A stretch of 47,275 nt of DNA, from the NCBI GenBank assembly GCA_003427395.1, contig BFEA01000186.1, positions 1,552,691 to 1,599,965 of the forward strand. Direction: 5' to 3'. The position numbers were made by a program, and so were the translations under genes. The DNA is from Chara braunii (taxonomy: Eukaryota; Streptophyta; Charophyceae; Charales; Characeae). Below are positions 25,921 to 39,400 of this stretch, in pieces. The notes under the pieces were generated by a model. That model was not told the DNA's origin. It worked only from the letters and a program-made list of their open reading frames with translations, and ran no database searches. Every line of letters begins with the position of its first letter. Positions within the stretch are counted from its first letter, which is position 1.

Positions 25921-26040
25921 ACCAAGAGGCACCAAAAAGAATGTGAAACAAACAAGTGGCACAAACAAGAACGTGAAACAAACAAGAGGCTGCAAGAAGA
26001 ATGTGAAACAAACAAGAGGCACCAAGAAGAATGCGAAACA
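25921..26040 (+). repeat. 30-bp tandem repeat, four copies
   Basis: Four 30-bp units start at 25921, 25951, 25981 and 26011, each built as AACAAGAGGCACCAAGAAGA plus ATGTGAAACA with one to five changes. Thirty is a multiple of three, so all frames stay open. One plus frame reads a 10-residue Lys-rich repeat (RGTKKNVKQT) inside a 237-codon frame, 25664-26377. No domain or homologue is recognised in that frame, and I regard coding as unlikely but not excluded. Confidence 0.93.
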
Positions 26041-26879
26041 AAAAGTGAAGGGCAAAGAAAACGACGAGCGGAAGATGAGAACATTGCCGATGGTAACTGA
26101 CACAGCCATCACCACAGAAAGGGAACATCTCCCAGATAGGATCACCCACACCGCACCCGCGGTAGGCATCCAATTGTACTCCCAGAGACCAACCCCATCC
26201 TCAACTGACGCTTCCCCTGGGCCCAGGGAATATCCGGGACGGTTAGGAAAACGAATGGGACAGGGCGCCGCACGGTGTGGTAGCCCGGGCGCACGCTTGG
26301 GAGTTTCGTTTGCAGGAATGGCCGCCTCACGGAACACGCATTTGGAACTGCTTTCTTTCCAAGAGATGCAGTGTTAATAACCCATCACAAAATTTCCAAT
26401 ACCCGCCTCGTTGCAGCCACGGTGAAGCACATATAACCACCCCCAGTGCAGAGTGACTAATAAGAATGCCCACCAACACCCAACCCTTTTTAGCGCATCC
26501 TTTTTAGCAGGCCACTTTACTTGGCCGTTCAGCACATCCTTTTCAGCTGGCTGGAGGTCACGTCGACCACCCTGGAAAACGATCTGATACCATCCTCGCC
26601 ACTCGGCTTCATGAAATTCAACAGCACGGAAGAGACCCTGCTGGTACCTACTTGCATTTGGTGGTGATTTCAACACGCCAAGACCTGCAGACATTCTTTC
26701 CTGCGTATTTCTACAGATCAAACACTTAAGTAAGACCAGTGAACTCTGGCCTGATACATCTCACAAGCAAGCAATCAAGTCCATAGGCTGTACACGAGTA
26801 GCCGGTTCACTAACCCGGAGAGTTGCAGAACGTGTTGAGGACGTGTAGACCTCCACTGACCACAACAGATTTACACAGT
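26041..26879. other. No gene recognised
   Basis: I see only short open frames without motifs, and a faint repeat of the phrase GCAGCCACGGTGAAGCACAT (near 26414), which resembles ACAGCCACAACGAAGCACAT near 25800. Confidence 0.4.
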
Positions 26880-27232
26880 CGCCTGGACGCAACTCCGCAA
26901 GGTCCCGGTGTAGCATCTTACATCGGTACGCACAACATCTTTCCCTGGCTGCAACTCCACAAGGTACCACTGCAATACGGAATGTCAGTACGCACGAAGA
27001 TCTCCGCCTGGACACGACCCACTTCATTGCCTTATCCAATGCGCGCCCTGCGATTACTGTCAAGAAGCACGAAGCGCAATGATGATAAATCAAAAGCAGA
27101 AGAATCCGCCACCACGAAGATCTCCGCCTGGACNCGACCCACTTCATTGCCTTATCCAATGCGCGCCCTGCAATTACTGTCAAGAAGGACGAAGCACATT
27201 GATGATAAAGCCAGAGCAGAAGAATCCGCCAC
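26880..27232. repeat. Nested tandem duplications: ~65-bp unit, then 120-bp unit x2
   Basis: The 120-bp unit beginning CACGAAGATCTCCGCCTGGA is present at 26993-27112 and 27113-27232 with only a few differences. An ambiguous base (N) sits at 27135, where the first copy has A. Just upstream, CTGGACGCAACTCCGCAAGGT (about 26882) and CTGGCTGCAACTCCACAAGGT (about 26946) mark an older ~65-bp duplication sharing GGTACGCAC/CAGTACGCAC. Confidence 0.9.
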
Positions 27233-28141
27233 CATGATTTACCGAGGCTTCCACGCACAATAGTCAGCTGGCAATGGTTCCAAATTGACCACCACTGCAG
27301 TCATCACATGGCTGCATCCTGTACCCACACCACAGAGAACAGCCGGAAGGTGTAGGATTCCAGGTATGGGCAGGGCATCAACAGGCAAGGGTGAAAAGTT
27401 CATTTAATCAACTGAAAACATCTCTCGAAACCAGGAGAACCGAGACTTTCGAACCCTGGTGATGCTGTAAGAAATGCTACCAACAGACACGGAATAACAA
27501 AACGCCAATGCACAAGTAATTCACCTTGACCGAAACGGAGAAAACCAATACTAGGAATGGACGTTTAATACATAAAAAAAGACTATTCTATGATGCCATA
27601 CACTCTGCACAATGACAACCGTACCGATGACATATAATATACCAACGACAGAGTACGCGTCCAATTCAACAGAGCCTATACATTTCACGCTAAACATGAA
27701 ACAGACCAAGGTTTTACTCCAACGCAAACCCTTCCATGCACAAACAAACCATCCATGGTCCTAGAACACGCACCTAACCTACTTCTCCATATATCAGACA
27801 AACTGCAGGACTAGTTCTGACAACAAGTGCTCAACAAACATGAATACCAGCCATCCGCAAACATGGGAAACACCAAAATCGTCTTCATATGGTCCACACA
27901 GAAAACTCACATAAGTCCTCCCCAAAGCGCTGACGTTTTAACGAGGCAAAAAAGGGCAAAGGGGGAGGAACCTTGGTAAAAGCCTTAAGCCCAACGCGAA
28001 ATATTCCATGGCTAGTCGGGAAGGCAACCACCAAGGTCAGACAGACTATGGCCGCACAAAGACCAAAATAGCATTCACCATATACAACTGCACACATTTC
28101 AATTACAACCTGGTTCTCAGATCAACAATCATGATAATCCA
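27233..28141. other. No gene recognised
   Basis: A/C-rich plus strand with no convincing open frame, RNA gene or repeat. Confidence 0.45.
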
Positions 28142-28225
28142 GCCGAGGCATTAGAACGTACATACCAGCAATCGTGCCGAGGCATTAGAACGTACATACC
28201 AGCAATCGTGCCGAGGCATTAGAAC
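28142..28225. repeat. 34-bp tandem repeat, ~2.4 copies
   Basis: GCCGAGGCATTAGAACGTAC begins at 28142, 28176 and 28210 with identical sequence. The last copy breaks off after AGAACG. Confidence 0.95.
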
Positions 28226-29400
28226 GACATCATAACTTGCTGCACAGCCAATAAAAATGAGAGGAGACATTCACACCAGGCAATCATGCTATTTACCTCC
28301 GTGCCTAATAATTCATACAATAACCAGCCACGCTTTCCGATAGCTTTTTCAGACAATGAACGCATATGGCTGCGAGCTTATTCTAGTCTGTTGCGATGCA
28401 ACAAGTCCGAACCCGCAGTTCACTAATTAAGAAAGGAACCGAAAGAGCGTGAAAAAAAAAGACTACCTAGATAAACTTGGGATGATCCCATCTGGTAATA
28501 ATCTCTCATGATACACAGACAGACAGGCCAACACACAATTCACACAGCACTACTATGCAGCTCACCAAACATTCTTTTCCCATTCTTGTCGGTGTATCAA
28601 CGAGGTTATTCATTACTCGTTGAATGAACATTACTTCCATTTCCTGTTCCCTTTTATGCGATTCCACCTCTTGCATACACGAGGTCCTCTCAAACTACAC
28701 CAACAGACAGACAGACAGACAGACAGGGACACTGCATTCTTGACACCGGAGGAAACGACCAACTCCACCAGCATGGACATGGATGACGACATAGTGTGAA
28801 GTTCCAAGGAAAGTTTCCACAAAATACAGATGAAATTGATCCCATAACAATCTGACAAACTGAAAACATAAAACTGCGTTTACTAGACAACAAAGCGAGC
28901 GTGTTTCAGATAGCACCTAAACACAAAAACCGGACAGACGGCGAGAAATCGAAGTACTCTATGGAATATAAACTCCGGCGGCCATATTACAAACATACAA
29001 GAGGAAGACTCGCCACTTGGTCTCTTTCCGTGACAACAAAAGGCAAAGGCACCAAAACTGTGGATGCACCAGACAAGGGAACAGAGAAATGGGCGTTCCC
29101 AGAACAAGCGATTCCCTTTCTCATGCTCACATCACCACCCTCAATTTCTCTACGATTCCATTTTCGTTTCTCCATCTGTCCTCTTCTACCACCACTGCAC
29201 CTCTCGTTCGGTCCTCATCCCATACCTTCTCCCCTCGCCCCTCACAACAACACCTAAGCTCTTTATCCATCACCTTCCCAAAACTGGGCACCTCCCTTTG
29301 CATGACACCACATACATCCACCTCGAATCCCCCTACCAATCAGGAACCAGCCTTTTCAATTTCACAGCTACCAAAACAAGACCCCGCACTCCCTCTCCCT
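28226..29400. other. No gene recognised; short (CAGA)n at 28703-28726
   Basis: A CAGA tetranucleotide run of 24 bases lies at 28703-28726. The rest has overlapping short open frames without motifs. The distal 3' UTR of the KH gene could reach here, but no poly-A signal is clear. Confidence 0.4.
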
Positions 29401-30312
29401 TCTATTCGACCTTTCCAATCATCTACAAGCACCATTTCATATGAGGGCAAAATAACAGCTTGTCTGAAGGTTGCTTGCCCAACATAAGCTGATAACAGCA
29501 CACACACGAACGAGGGCTCCGAACACCATGCGTCCTCAAGATATGCAGCATGGACAACACGATGCCCTTGTCATGCCAGTGGCAACGCAGCTCGGCAAGG
29601 GGAGGGGAAGCCGGGGGCAGATTGGGGATGGAAGAAAGTGTTCCCGTTCCGACAACGTAAACAGGTCCCGAGAACAGGGCTTGGACCATCAGGAGGTTTT
29701 ATGGGTCAACAGGGGCATGGCTCAGCACAAGGAGACCCATAACGCCCCACACCCCCCCCACCCATATTTCTGCAGGAGTCGACCACTCCACTCCGTACCA
29801 CCAGCCACACAGGGCAATGTTTCACTGAAGGAGAAGTCGATTCGCCCAAGGTACAGGTAATCCAAGATGGGTGGCTTGCTTGATCCGATGACAAAGAAGG
29901 GTCCAAATCCGTGTTGGGGTTTTTCTTGCTTGATCCAATCGCCAATCACAGGGGGCTGCAGCAGGGTAATCGTGTTGGTTGACCCCTCTGGGATGCAGGG
30001 GTGTCCATCATCTTCGGGAGAGTCCACAAGTCGCAAGCAATGATCGTGAAAGCTGGGACGCTGGTTCACATGCCGAAGGAGAGGGGAACCAAGTATGTAT
30101 GGGAGGGGAGGGAGAATTGCTCCAGATGGGCTGCGGGGTCTGCGACAAGGCATCACAACACACCTGAGAGTCCATTCTCTGTCTGGCAGCCATCCTCCAA
30201 TCCCGGACTTCTCCCCCATCTTCCCCACTGATGCTCCGCTCGCCTCGTATTACCTTATACCATCGCATCGCAGATTCAACCACTTCACACCCCATCATAC
30301 TCCTCGGTGCCT
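29401..30312 (-). other. Probable 3' untranslated region of the KH gene
   Basis: This non-repetitive sequence lies directly downstream of the TGA at 30313-30315 on the same strand. It contains a small duplication, CTTGCTTGATCC(G/A)AT in plus-strand sense at about 29876 and 29928. A 168-codon minus-strand frame (29722-30228) has no recognised domain. It could be UTR or an alternative terminal exon; the transcript end is not visible. Confidence 0.35.
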
Positions 30313-30480
30313 TCAATGGCCAAACCCGCCTGCTCCCATTCCCCCGCTAAACGATCCATACAGTCCACTGCTACCACCTCCACCACCAAAATTGGTTGGT
30401 TGGGCATTAGCACCAGTCGCAACTGAAACCTGCTGTGCACTCAGCACAAACGCCTGCACTAGGCTCTGCGCCGCAGAAAC
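30313..30480 (-). CDS. KH gene coding exon 7 (end of KH3 and Gly-rich tail)
   Basis: It encodes residues 382-436, from VSAAQSLVQAFVLSAQ to the tail GGMGAGGFGH, then TGA at 30315-30313. The acceptor is GTGCAG|GTT. The tail is Gly/Ser-rich and has no further domain. Confidence 0.92.
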   Translation of the reverse strand, partial: VSAAQSLVQAFVLSAQQVSVATGANAQPTNFGGGGGSSGLYGSFSGGMGAGGFGH

Positions 30481-33400
30481 CTGCACATACAACACAAATT
30501 CATCATTGCAAGTTAGGACAACACTACAAAAGAAAAGGCCGTTGAAGATAACCGCGCACACTACGCTCTGCGAGATATAAATCTGCAGACGCAACACATA
30601 CTGACTATCGAGAATGGTTGGGCATGGAAGACAAAGGCAACCCAGTGACTGTGCAAACCAGCCTCTGGGCAGCAGGGGCATGGACATAGAACACATTCGA
30701 GGCAAACCTGTACTAGAACATGTTCACAAATAGTTTCAGAATCCTACAGCCATGCAGACGTTAGAATATTGTACATTTCATAAATAGAGAAGGCATCCAC
30801 TATACGATACCTTCCACCCACCACGGGTGGAATTACCATCCACTCTAACATGACCCATTCTCTCCACATTACAACAAGCAACCAACACAAAGGATTTGTT
30901 GTATCCATTCTTTCTGCACGTGTTTCTGAACTTTTCTGTGCTTTTGTCATGCGTTTGCAAAACCATCTGGAAAGCCAAGGTTTTCGCAACGCGAGCCAGA
31001 AGAAAATGTTACCTCCACGTTGTTTTTCCCCGTCCAACTTACAAAGTTTCAGATTGCTTTTCCCTGTGTATCATTGCATACCCAAAGGATAGCATTTTTG
31101 TTTTCAGGGTAAGAAGTCCACTGTGCACAGTAGTCATGGGAGCACTGTTTGCATGTTTCCATGTAGCAAACAAACTGAGACTTGAAAAAGGGGCAGGCAT
31201 GAGAAGTAAAAACATTCGCCGATTGAGTGAGCACAGCAACATTTTTCTCATGTCATTACATCATGGTAGTTCTTGCACTTCTTCAAAAGATGAAAACATT
31301 ATTTGACTTTCCCCAAAGGTCCTTTCACTGTCTTGTTTCTTCCGCCTTCTTCCACCCTCTACATTCGCACATCCACAGGAATGTGCGCACGCGGTGGCCT
31401 GGCACAGAGAACAACGCAGGCAGGCGGGTGGGCATATTGACAACCCGCCCGCCAGCACAATACACCATGTCCAAAGCAAACAGGCAAAATCAAGTAGCAT
31501 CACATCACATGAGAAAACTGCAGGGTATGACCGACCACCCCACAACCGAGAGTCTACATCGATTACACAATGGCACAGTCCATGAGAGGTAACTGAGACA
31601 TGCCCATTGTTTCTGGTTGAAAACTGCATTCCAACCCCCTCAGGGGCCAAACGCTCCGAGAATTTCCATCTACACATTAAGCAATGCTGCGAAACTTCAA
31701 AAATTTCCAACAGAACTGCAACCGCAACTGCACACAGGATAGAAGAACACAGGCAATTGCAAGAACACAGCGTGACAACAGTTAAAAGGTATGCCCATGT
31801 CAGCATAGGCTTTAGACCAGCACATAGTGCTTCGATTTCCCTCGTGATGCACGCAAGCCATGCCCCCATTGCCCCCAGGCATCAACTAGCAAGAGTCGTT
31901 CCAGTCCACAGATATTGGCTCACCTGATCGGCCGTACCAGTAATCTCAATGACACGTTCCTGTGAACCCTCCTTCTGATCATGAACCTGGCAAACAGTTT
32001 GACAACACCACCGAAGGACAACAAACATCAGAACATAACAGTCAGGCTATCAAAGGGCTATGATGACTGCTTGACTATTCACAACCATAGATTTATGTGT
32101 CGTCCTCGCACCAAGGCCATGCTTATCTTCCCTCTATCATTCCTATTTTAACAAGATGTCCCGAAAATTAAGTATCGAAGATTACCTGCGAGGCCTTGAA
32201 ACGCATCACCCAACAAAAAAGGCAACAGCCACCGTCTCTGCCCGAAAATAACGCCCAGGTGTTGCCCGCTTCTAACACCCAGGCCTTATATTCAGTACAT
32301 CGGTGGCACCTTTGGTGGGGTCCGAAAATTAGTAGGAAAAAAACAAGAAATTATGGGGAAAAAAAATATCATGTCTACAATTGCACTACGACCAACTTCT
32401 GGCTGAGAGTCACTTCAGAATTCCTTGTAGATTCGGAAATAAAAAAAGAGAACAAAAAACGAACCAAAACATACCCATCGAAAGTCAAAACCCCTTTCTT
32501 CAACCCCCTAAAAGCCCATCTATACCCCCTTCACCCCCTTCAAAACCCAATTATACACCCTCAACAAGGCGCTATGCCCATGGCACATTCAAATATAACA
32601 TCCAGGCATTCTATTAGAATATAGAACCCAGGTATTAGATTCAAAGGAAAGTGAGTAAAAACAAAATTCTGCTTTCTTAGGGTATGTTAGATATAACGCC
32701 CCAGCGTTAATTTCGGGTGACAACGGTAGCAAGTAGATCGGCAATGTCCGTAAAGTTCACAGAGCAAGAGGGCCCACGGACGTTTCAAGGTGCCACAAAA
32801 GGGCACGAAGAGCAAAGAACACGACAGAAAGGATTTGATCTCACCTTCACACGTGCCCCCGAAATCTGTCTGATCTGAGCGATGTTATTACCACCCTTGC
32901 CAATGATTGAGCCCACCAGTGAGCTTGCAACGGTCATCTGTGATGTAACTTGTGGCGTGCTAACAAGTCCAACAGGCACTCCACCCATTGAAAGGCCACC
33001 CATATTGCCTCCACCACCTCCAGCTTGCGAGAGTCCCGGTGCGTGACCAGCCAGGCCTGGCGCACCAGGCGATTGAAACAGGCCAGCTCCTGAGTTTGAA
33101 CCAAATGCCCAACCAGGAAGCTGGCCTAGGTGGCCAAAGCCTCCACGGGGACCTCCTCCAGCAATCATCACTCCAGCACCTGTGGATGGTGGCACCTTGG
33201 GCGGATTTTCCCTGGCAACAAAACACATTTCATCCCATCAAACGGGCACACAAATTGAGAGGATCTGTACTAAGATCCTGCACTGCTGAGAGAAGCAAAA
33301 CCACCCACGTTTACCCTCAATTAGCGTAAGCCACCAGAAAAGTTGTAGCGGATAATATAGCATCCACAACACGAAAAAGGCTCAATATTGCTTTTACTGA

Positions 33401-36400
33401 GATTCCATCCTACAAAACTCACAAGCACACAAATTGGGGCCTTTTAACATCTGCTGTTCCCGAGGACACGAGCCTCAGGGGCGACATTCAGCCCGATCAA
33501 GCCAAAAGTTCAAAACATCATACATGCCTGTCACATTCCAACATTGCCACCTCACCCAAGCTGTTTTCATTCATATGTTCAGACAAGGGAGAGTAGAAAA
33601 AAGGTAATAGAAAAATAGGGTAATAAACCATTGCTAACACCCTGCAGAACAAGTATAGCACTCAAGGCTGTAACAAGCAATCATGGCACAACTCGTTTTT
33701 CCTGACAATAATCAGAAGCTATCACATGTTTTTCCAATTGCATTCCCTAGGAATTGTGGCCCTTCACAAATCAGTCCCTGTGTTCACATAGCAGAGGATT
33801 GAGAAACAACAGCCGAACCCATGTACAACGCAGCCACCGTCTTCCTCTTCAAGACTGTATGGGTTCTATCGAAAGCAACAAATTGGAAATATTGGTATCC
33901 ATAGATAAAACTTTCCCATCCAGGGGTGAGAAACTCTGGGACATACACTCGAGCGCAAGTTGCTATGCAGACTGATTTCATTACACACCTTAATTGCTTC
34001 GCGATCATTTCTAGAGCAGTCCTCACTTTGGGAATCTCACCAGCTATCTGCAGGACATCAAATAAAACACCATGAAACAACAAACAGCCTCAGCACGCCA
34101 CACACAGCAACTATTCCACATGAAGTTCATCGTCAGAGGGAAGTCGTTTGCACTATAGCATAGAAACCACCCGGGACAACATTCGCTACCAGCGCTCCAT
34201 GCAGTAATTCACTGACATGCTCATTGCGAAACCAGCACAGCCTCCCCGTGGCCCCCAACTACTCAAACCACTTGGGTAGATCCCCTTCCAGCGACCGATC
34301 AGGAGTGACGTTTTCAAGGCCAACATAATAGGCAACTTGCTGCGACAACTCAGCAGTCCATCTCTATTTTTTACCATACACAACAATCCAACCCTTGGGT
34401 GCAGCAACAGAGCAGTGCATTTCTTCCCCACCCCTCACCATCACCAAGGAAGTCCTATCGCCGCAAGCACACTTGCACTTCTCAACAGGATATCAGAAAG
34501 GGATGCAAAAGCAGCAATTTCCCCACAAAAGGGTTTACTTCAGCACACGTACCTGAACAACTCTGTCAGTCGGCAGTGCACAGGCTGGGAGCTCCTCTTG
34601 CCCAAGAATTCGGACTACTGCACCAGACTTGTCTCTAATTTGCTTGATAATATCACCACCTTTCCCAATCAAACTCCCAGCTTGAGATCCAGCGATGAGA
34701 AGGCGAGTCGGGGGGGCATTGATTGACGTAGAAGGTGGCGGCTGGACCATAACAGGAGCCCCCGGCCCATCATCAGGCTGCAAAGATCACCAGCAACAAA
34801 ACACATCAGGATCATGCAACAAAGACTTGAAGCATCTGTGCGCTCACACCCATGCCACTCTGATCAGTAACCAGATTCACTTCCTCGAATGAGAGAACAA
34901 TATTACAAGCCAGTTTTCAGCAACACATCTCCCCATCATAAAGTCTTTCCTCGCCCACTTCGCACAGGCGGACAGCAAGCAGTAGTGTCAAGAACCCTTT
35001 TCAACACCATGATCCCACTGATGCCCCATAAGAGCGACTGTCCATTCCACCAACAACCTCCCTGGCTGGCTGGTGCGGGTGGTATAAAACTCCTATACAT
35101 CCATATAGTTCAAATACTCGCCTGCATGATCTGCTCATTTCATTTGTTCTTCCCATTATCACTCGTGCATACCACAAATCCTCACGACAGCATTTTTCAT
35201 TAGCCATTCAGAAATATCCGAGACCCTACAGAAGGACGTCCATCCACCAAAAGCTGGATTACCTCACAAACGACCTAATCAATTGCCAGATACAGTAGTA
35301 GGTTGATGGTCCACGTGCTCTTCTCAGGTAAACGGTTATGATCGACGTGCTAGAAGAACCTTACTCGCCTTAAAGCAATAGCCATTCATTCAACGGCCCA
35401 TCATAGAAACAATACACACACCAAACAGCTGACAAGCAGCAGCCCACCTGCCTATTCCAGGTACACACTGCAGCCAGAAAACAGCCATAAATCACCTTTG
35501 CCGACGTTCCAAGTAGGGCCGGGCCCCACCAGTTTGTGCAATACTGGCAATAACACTGAGTTTCATTTCTATGGACAATTTTCACCACCAAAAAGGGAGA
35601 TCTGACACAAAAGGACGGCATCTGGCATCACATACCTCCATTGTCCGGTTGTGCACACGAAACAAGGCATCCTGAGCTGGGGACCATGCCACCTCCTGAT
35701 CATCCTTTGCCGATATAATCACCACTCTCTCGTCTACATTCTGCAGTCAAGAAACACCGAACTCCAGTCAGATCGCCCCAAGCAGCTAATCCATCAACAG
35801 CAACAATTACCACGACCAGCAAGTTCAGAAAGTACTCCCACCACCGGCATTAAGAAAAAGAAAAACTCCCCACACCAGCACATTGTGAACACCAGCATCA
35901 CACGATGCAAACTCTCACTGAGACCAGTACATTTGCCACTGCTTCCACATGGACTTCAAAATTTTGCAATTAAACCACCCACCGCTCGTTTCCCAGCTAC
36001 ACAGACCCCAGACAGTCTTTCCATCATGAATGAATTTAACTGGGTGCAGGCAGGCCTGTCCATCCACGATATCGCCAGCCGGTTAACCAGAGCTCAACTT
36101 GCTCGCACGCGGGCAGTCTGCCCACGGTTCAATTTCGCAATCGCCACTGTCAGAAAGGAACGCAACGTACAATCTGTGTAACAGCCCGTGCAGATGTCAA
36201 AATACATTCAGACGACTGTGATCATAGACCTATAGCTGTATCTAAAGCCGCTTTTAGTCTAGATATGTCATTCCCCCAAGAGAACGGATTGTCATTATAT
36301 AGATGGGTTCAGGGTAATTTTCAGAGTAGCTGCAGTGATAATAATGACAGCAGGCTCAATTCGCGAGAAGATAGGACCTTGTTCTTTTACAGGCACTGTA

Positions 36401-39400
36401 GGTCCATGCAGAAACACTGATCAGAATTCAAAAGGCCGGGCTAGAATGACTTCAGGGGACCCAGCCCTAGCAGTAGTTCAGTCTTTGAAACTCGATCAGG
36501 ATTCAAACCTGTGCCTACCCCTATAGCCTACCCTGTGCTGTACCCTTGCTGACTCCGTGAGCCGAACGAAAAGCAGTTGAGAGATATATCAAACGCAAGT
36601 TGCTGGCAGCACGTAATCTAGTACAAAGTTATTCGTAAACGCGTTAAACCCCGCCGCACAGGACACGGCCCCAGCCTTGCAGAAACAAAAAATTGTCGTC
36701 GCCGCACTGTAGCACCAGTACTTTCAAGGCCCGCATGCCGGTGATAACGTTGATCATAGGCCGGCCTGTCGTTTCCGGCCTCCGGAAATCGAGGTATCAG
36801 GCCCGCAGCCCAGGGAGCCGTGTACTGGTGGTTCAAGCAGGTCCCTGGTGGGTGATCTACGCTCGAGTTCCCGGGAGGTCCAAACACAACTTTGGAATGG
36901 AGAATATTCTTGCAAACGAATCTTTCCAACCTCCCCACGGGATACTGGCCTCTACCTAACCTGCCCTGCACTTCCAAAGAAAGGCAAGGCCTTCACACAA
37001 AACTCATAGCGGTCTTTACCCGGAAGAACAAAACACATGCTGTACAAATGCACCTAGAAGCCTCTATCCTCCAGATTCACAACAAAGCACCAGCCATTAA
37101 TCCCGTCCATTCACTTCCATTTTGATGGAGCATTCATTTCCATTTCCCTGATGAACCTACCTGGCAGTCTACACCCACCCACCCCTCCAGATTCACACCA
37201 AAGCACAAGTCCTCCAATCCCGTCGAGGTACATTGATTTCCATTTCTCTCCCCTTCAGATTCACACCAATGCACGAGTCCTTCAATCCCGTCCCGCTACA
37301 GATTCACACCAATGCACGAGTCCTTCAATCCCGTCCAGCTACATTGATTTCCATTTCTCTGATGAAAACCTGGCAATCTCCACCTCCTCCCCCTCCAGAT
37401 TCACACCCATGCACGAGTCCTGTAGTCATTTCCACTTACATTCAACTGCGGGAACAGTTGCATATGATAACATGGCACACGTAAGGACCAGAGAGGGGGC
37501 ACGCACACCAAGGGAAGTCCGTAGTGGGGCACAGCTAATCCACTTCAAGAGGTGAGGGCAACATTCCAGTCGACAGTATTGGGAATCAGAGATATCAAGG
37601 GAAACCAGATGGCAAAGAAACGGCCGAAGAAGGATAACCAACAGCAACAGGACTCAAACAGTGACACCGCGGCGTGAGATTGCGGACCCGAGTGGTAACA
37701 CTAAATAGAAAAGACTGTTAGACAAGCAGATTCAGATGGTTTACAATCGACACATTCTCCGGTTTTTGGAGCAAGTATCAACCGAACAACAAATTGCCCA
37801 ACAAAAACCCTCTTCGAAAAAAAACAAGGGATTGACCAATCAATCCAGACGCGCGTTTGCTTGTCCTCGGGCACGTGTAATGCCGTGCAGATGCATCTCA
37901 AGTCAGTGCCTACTGATCGTTATCAGTTACCCCATAGCAAGATTAACGAAATCAGGCCCAAACTCCAAACGAATCTGATTACCAACAAAAAACAGCGTTC
38001 CGAATGGCATCACATACTAGTCTGGTTTATGTCTCTTTCACGCACTTGCTTTGCTCGAGGGAGACATACGTAGGCAGATATGGAAGCAAGCAAGGACAAA
38101 GCAGCACGTCCAAACGCACAGAGAAAATGAGCATAACAATCAAATGTCGCCTAAGCACAGAGGCAAAATTGAATAAAAATTTGCCCCTGACAAAACACGT
38201 TCCAATGGCGTCCAACCCTCGGTAAACGACTCTGTTATCACCATCTACGTGAAACACCACGTACGTGAAAGGCGAGCTTGCTTGCCGATCAGAGGCTAGC
38301 GGCACGCTGTCAGCTCCGATTGACAAGCAGTGTGACCAGATGCACAGTCCACGAGAAAAATTCCCATCTACAGTCGCTGGAAGGATTAATAATCTTCACC
38401 AAGAGGGAAATTGACCAACAAAACGCCCTCTTGTCAAGAGAGACGACCGGGTACATGGGCCAGGTAAAGGCAGAGTGGGACAGAAGAGCGGAAACCGAAA
38501 CCTAATTCACCATGAAAGCTGGAGAGAAGTCATAGCAGGACGAAAAAAACAGAAACGAACGGAAAGAGAGAACTCGATATCCCGTGGAGGCAGTCAGTCA
38601 TAGGTTCGTCCTCATTTCGATACGAACAGCAAAAAAACGAATTGAAGGCAGAGCCCACCACTCATCTGGCCCACCGTCTTCACCCGAATAGAACGCCTGA
38701 TCGTTGTTACACTTGCATCTGGGGCAACTCGAGTCCAGATAGAGCGATAATGACCGGGCGTTCTATACGGGTGAAAGGTGGGGGCACATCCAGCACGAGC
38801 TTAGCCGTGAAACATATCATGGTTGGACATCCAATCCAGACTCCATTGTTCATTTCAAAACGAGCATCCACTTGCAAATGAGACCTAAACATCAGCAGCC
38901 TTTGCAAGGAGAAGAATTATGCACAACTAGGGGTCATGATTAACTACTCTTTTGGACATTTAACTTGATGTTCCTGACCACAATTACGACGATTATTGAA
39001 CCCACGGTAAGCCCTGACAATTTCAACTAAAAAAAAGGCGAAATTGCGGCAAGGACCGTCGAAGCTAAATGCCCAAAGGGGTAACTGCCCTGATCAGATA
39101 GATCACTGGTCGATTGATTAGTAAAAAATGCATCACGACAAGATAGCCCTCTCGACACCGTTCCAGCAGACGGCTATAATCTTCAACTTGGAGGAAGATG
39201 CTACGCTACCGAGGGAAAAAAAAAACAGCAACAACGTCTATGCTCCTACGTGCGTTCATGAACATTCCTGCCTCTGCAACACTCTTCACTTGCATTCACA
39301 GCGACGACCCAAAAAAACTCTTTCTGACTACGGAACAACGGCTTCGCTAATCTGATGTAGAGAAACATCTAGGAAGACACCACGTTTGGATGTTGGGGAA

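Noticed and set aside
25855-26337. 160-codon minus-strand frame with four hydrophobic FFLVPLVCFT-like segments, resembling a membrane protein
   Set aside because: The segments are the antisense of the 30-bp tandem repeat, so the apparent membrane helices are a repeat artefact.
29722-30228. 168-codon minus-strand frame just downstream of the KH stop, considered as an alternative terminal exon
   Set aside because: It has no KH-like or other recognisable sequence and no clearly better splice acceptor. UTR is the simpler reading.
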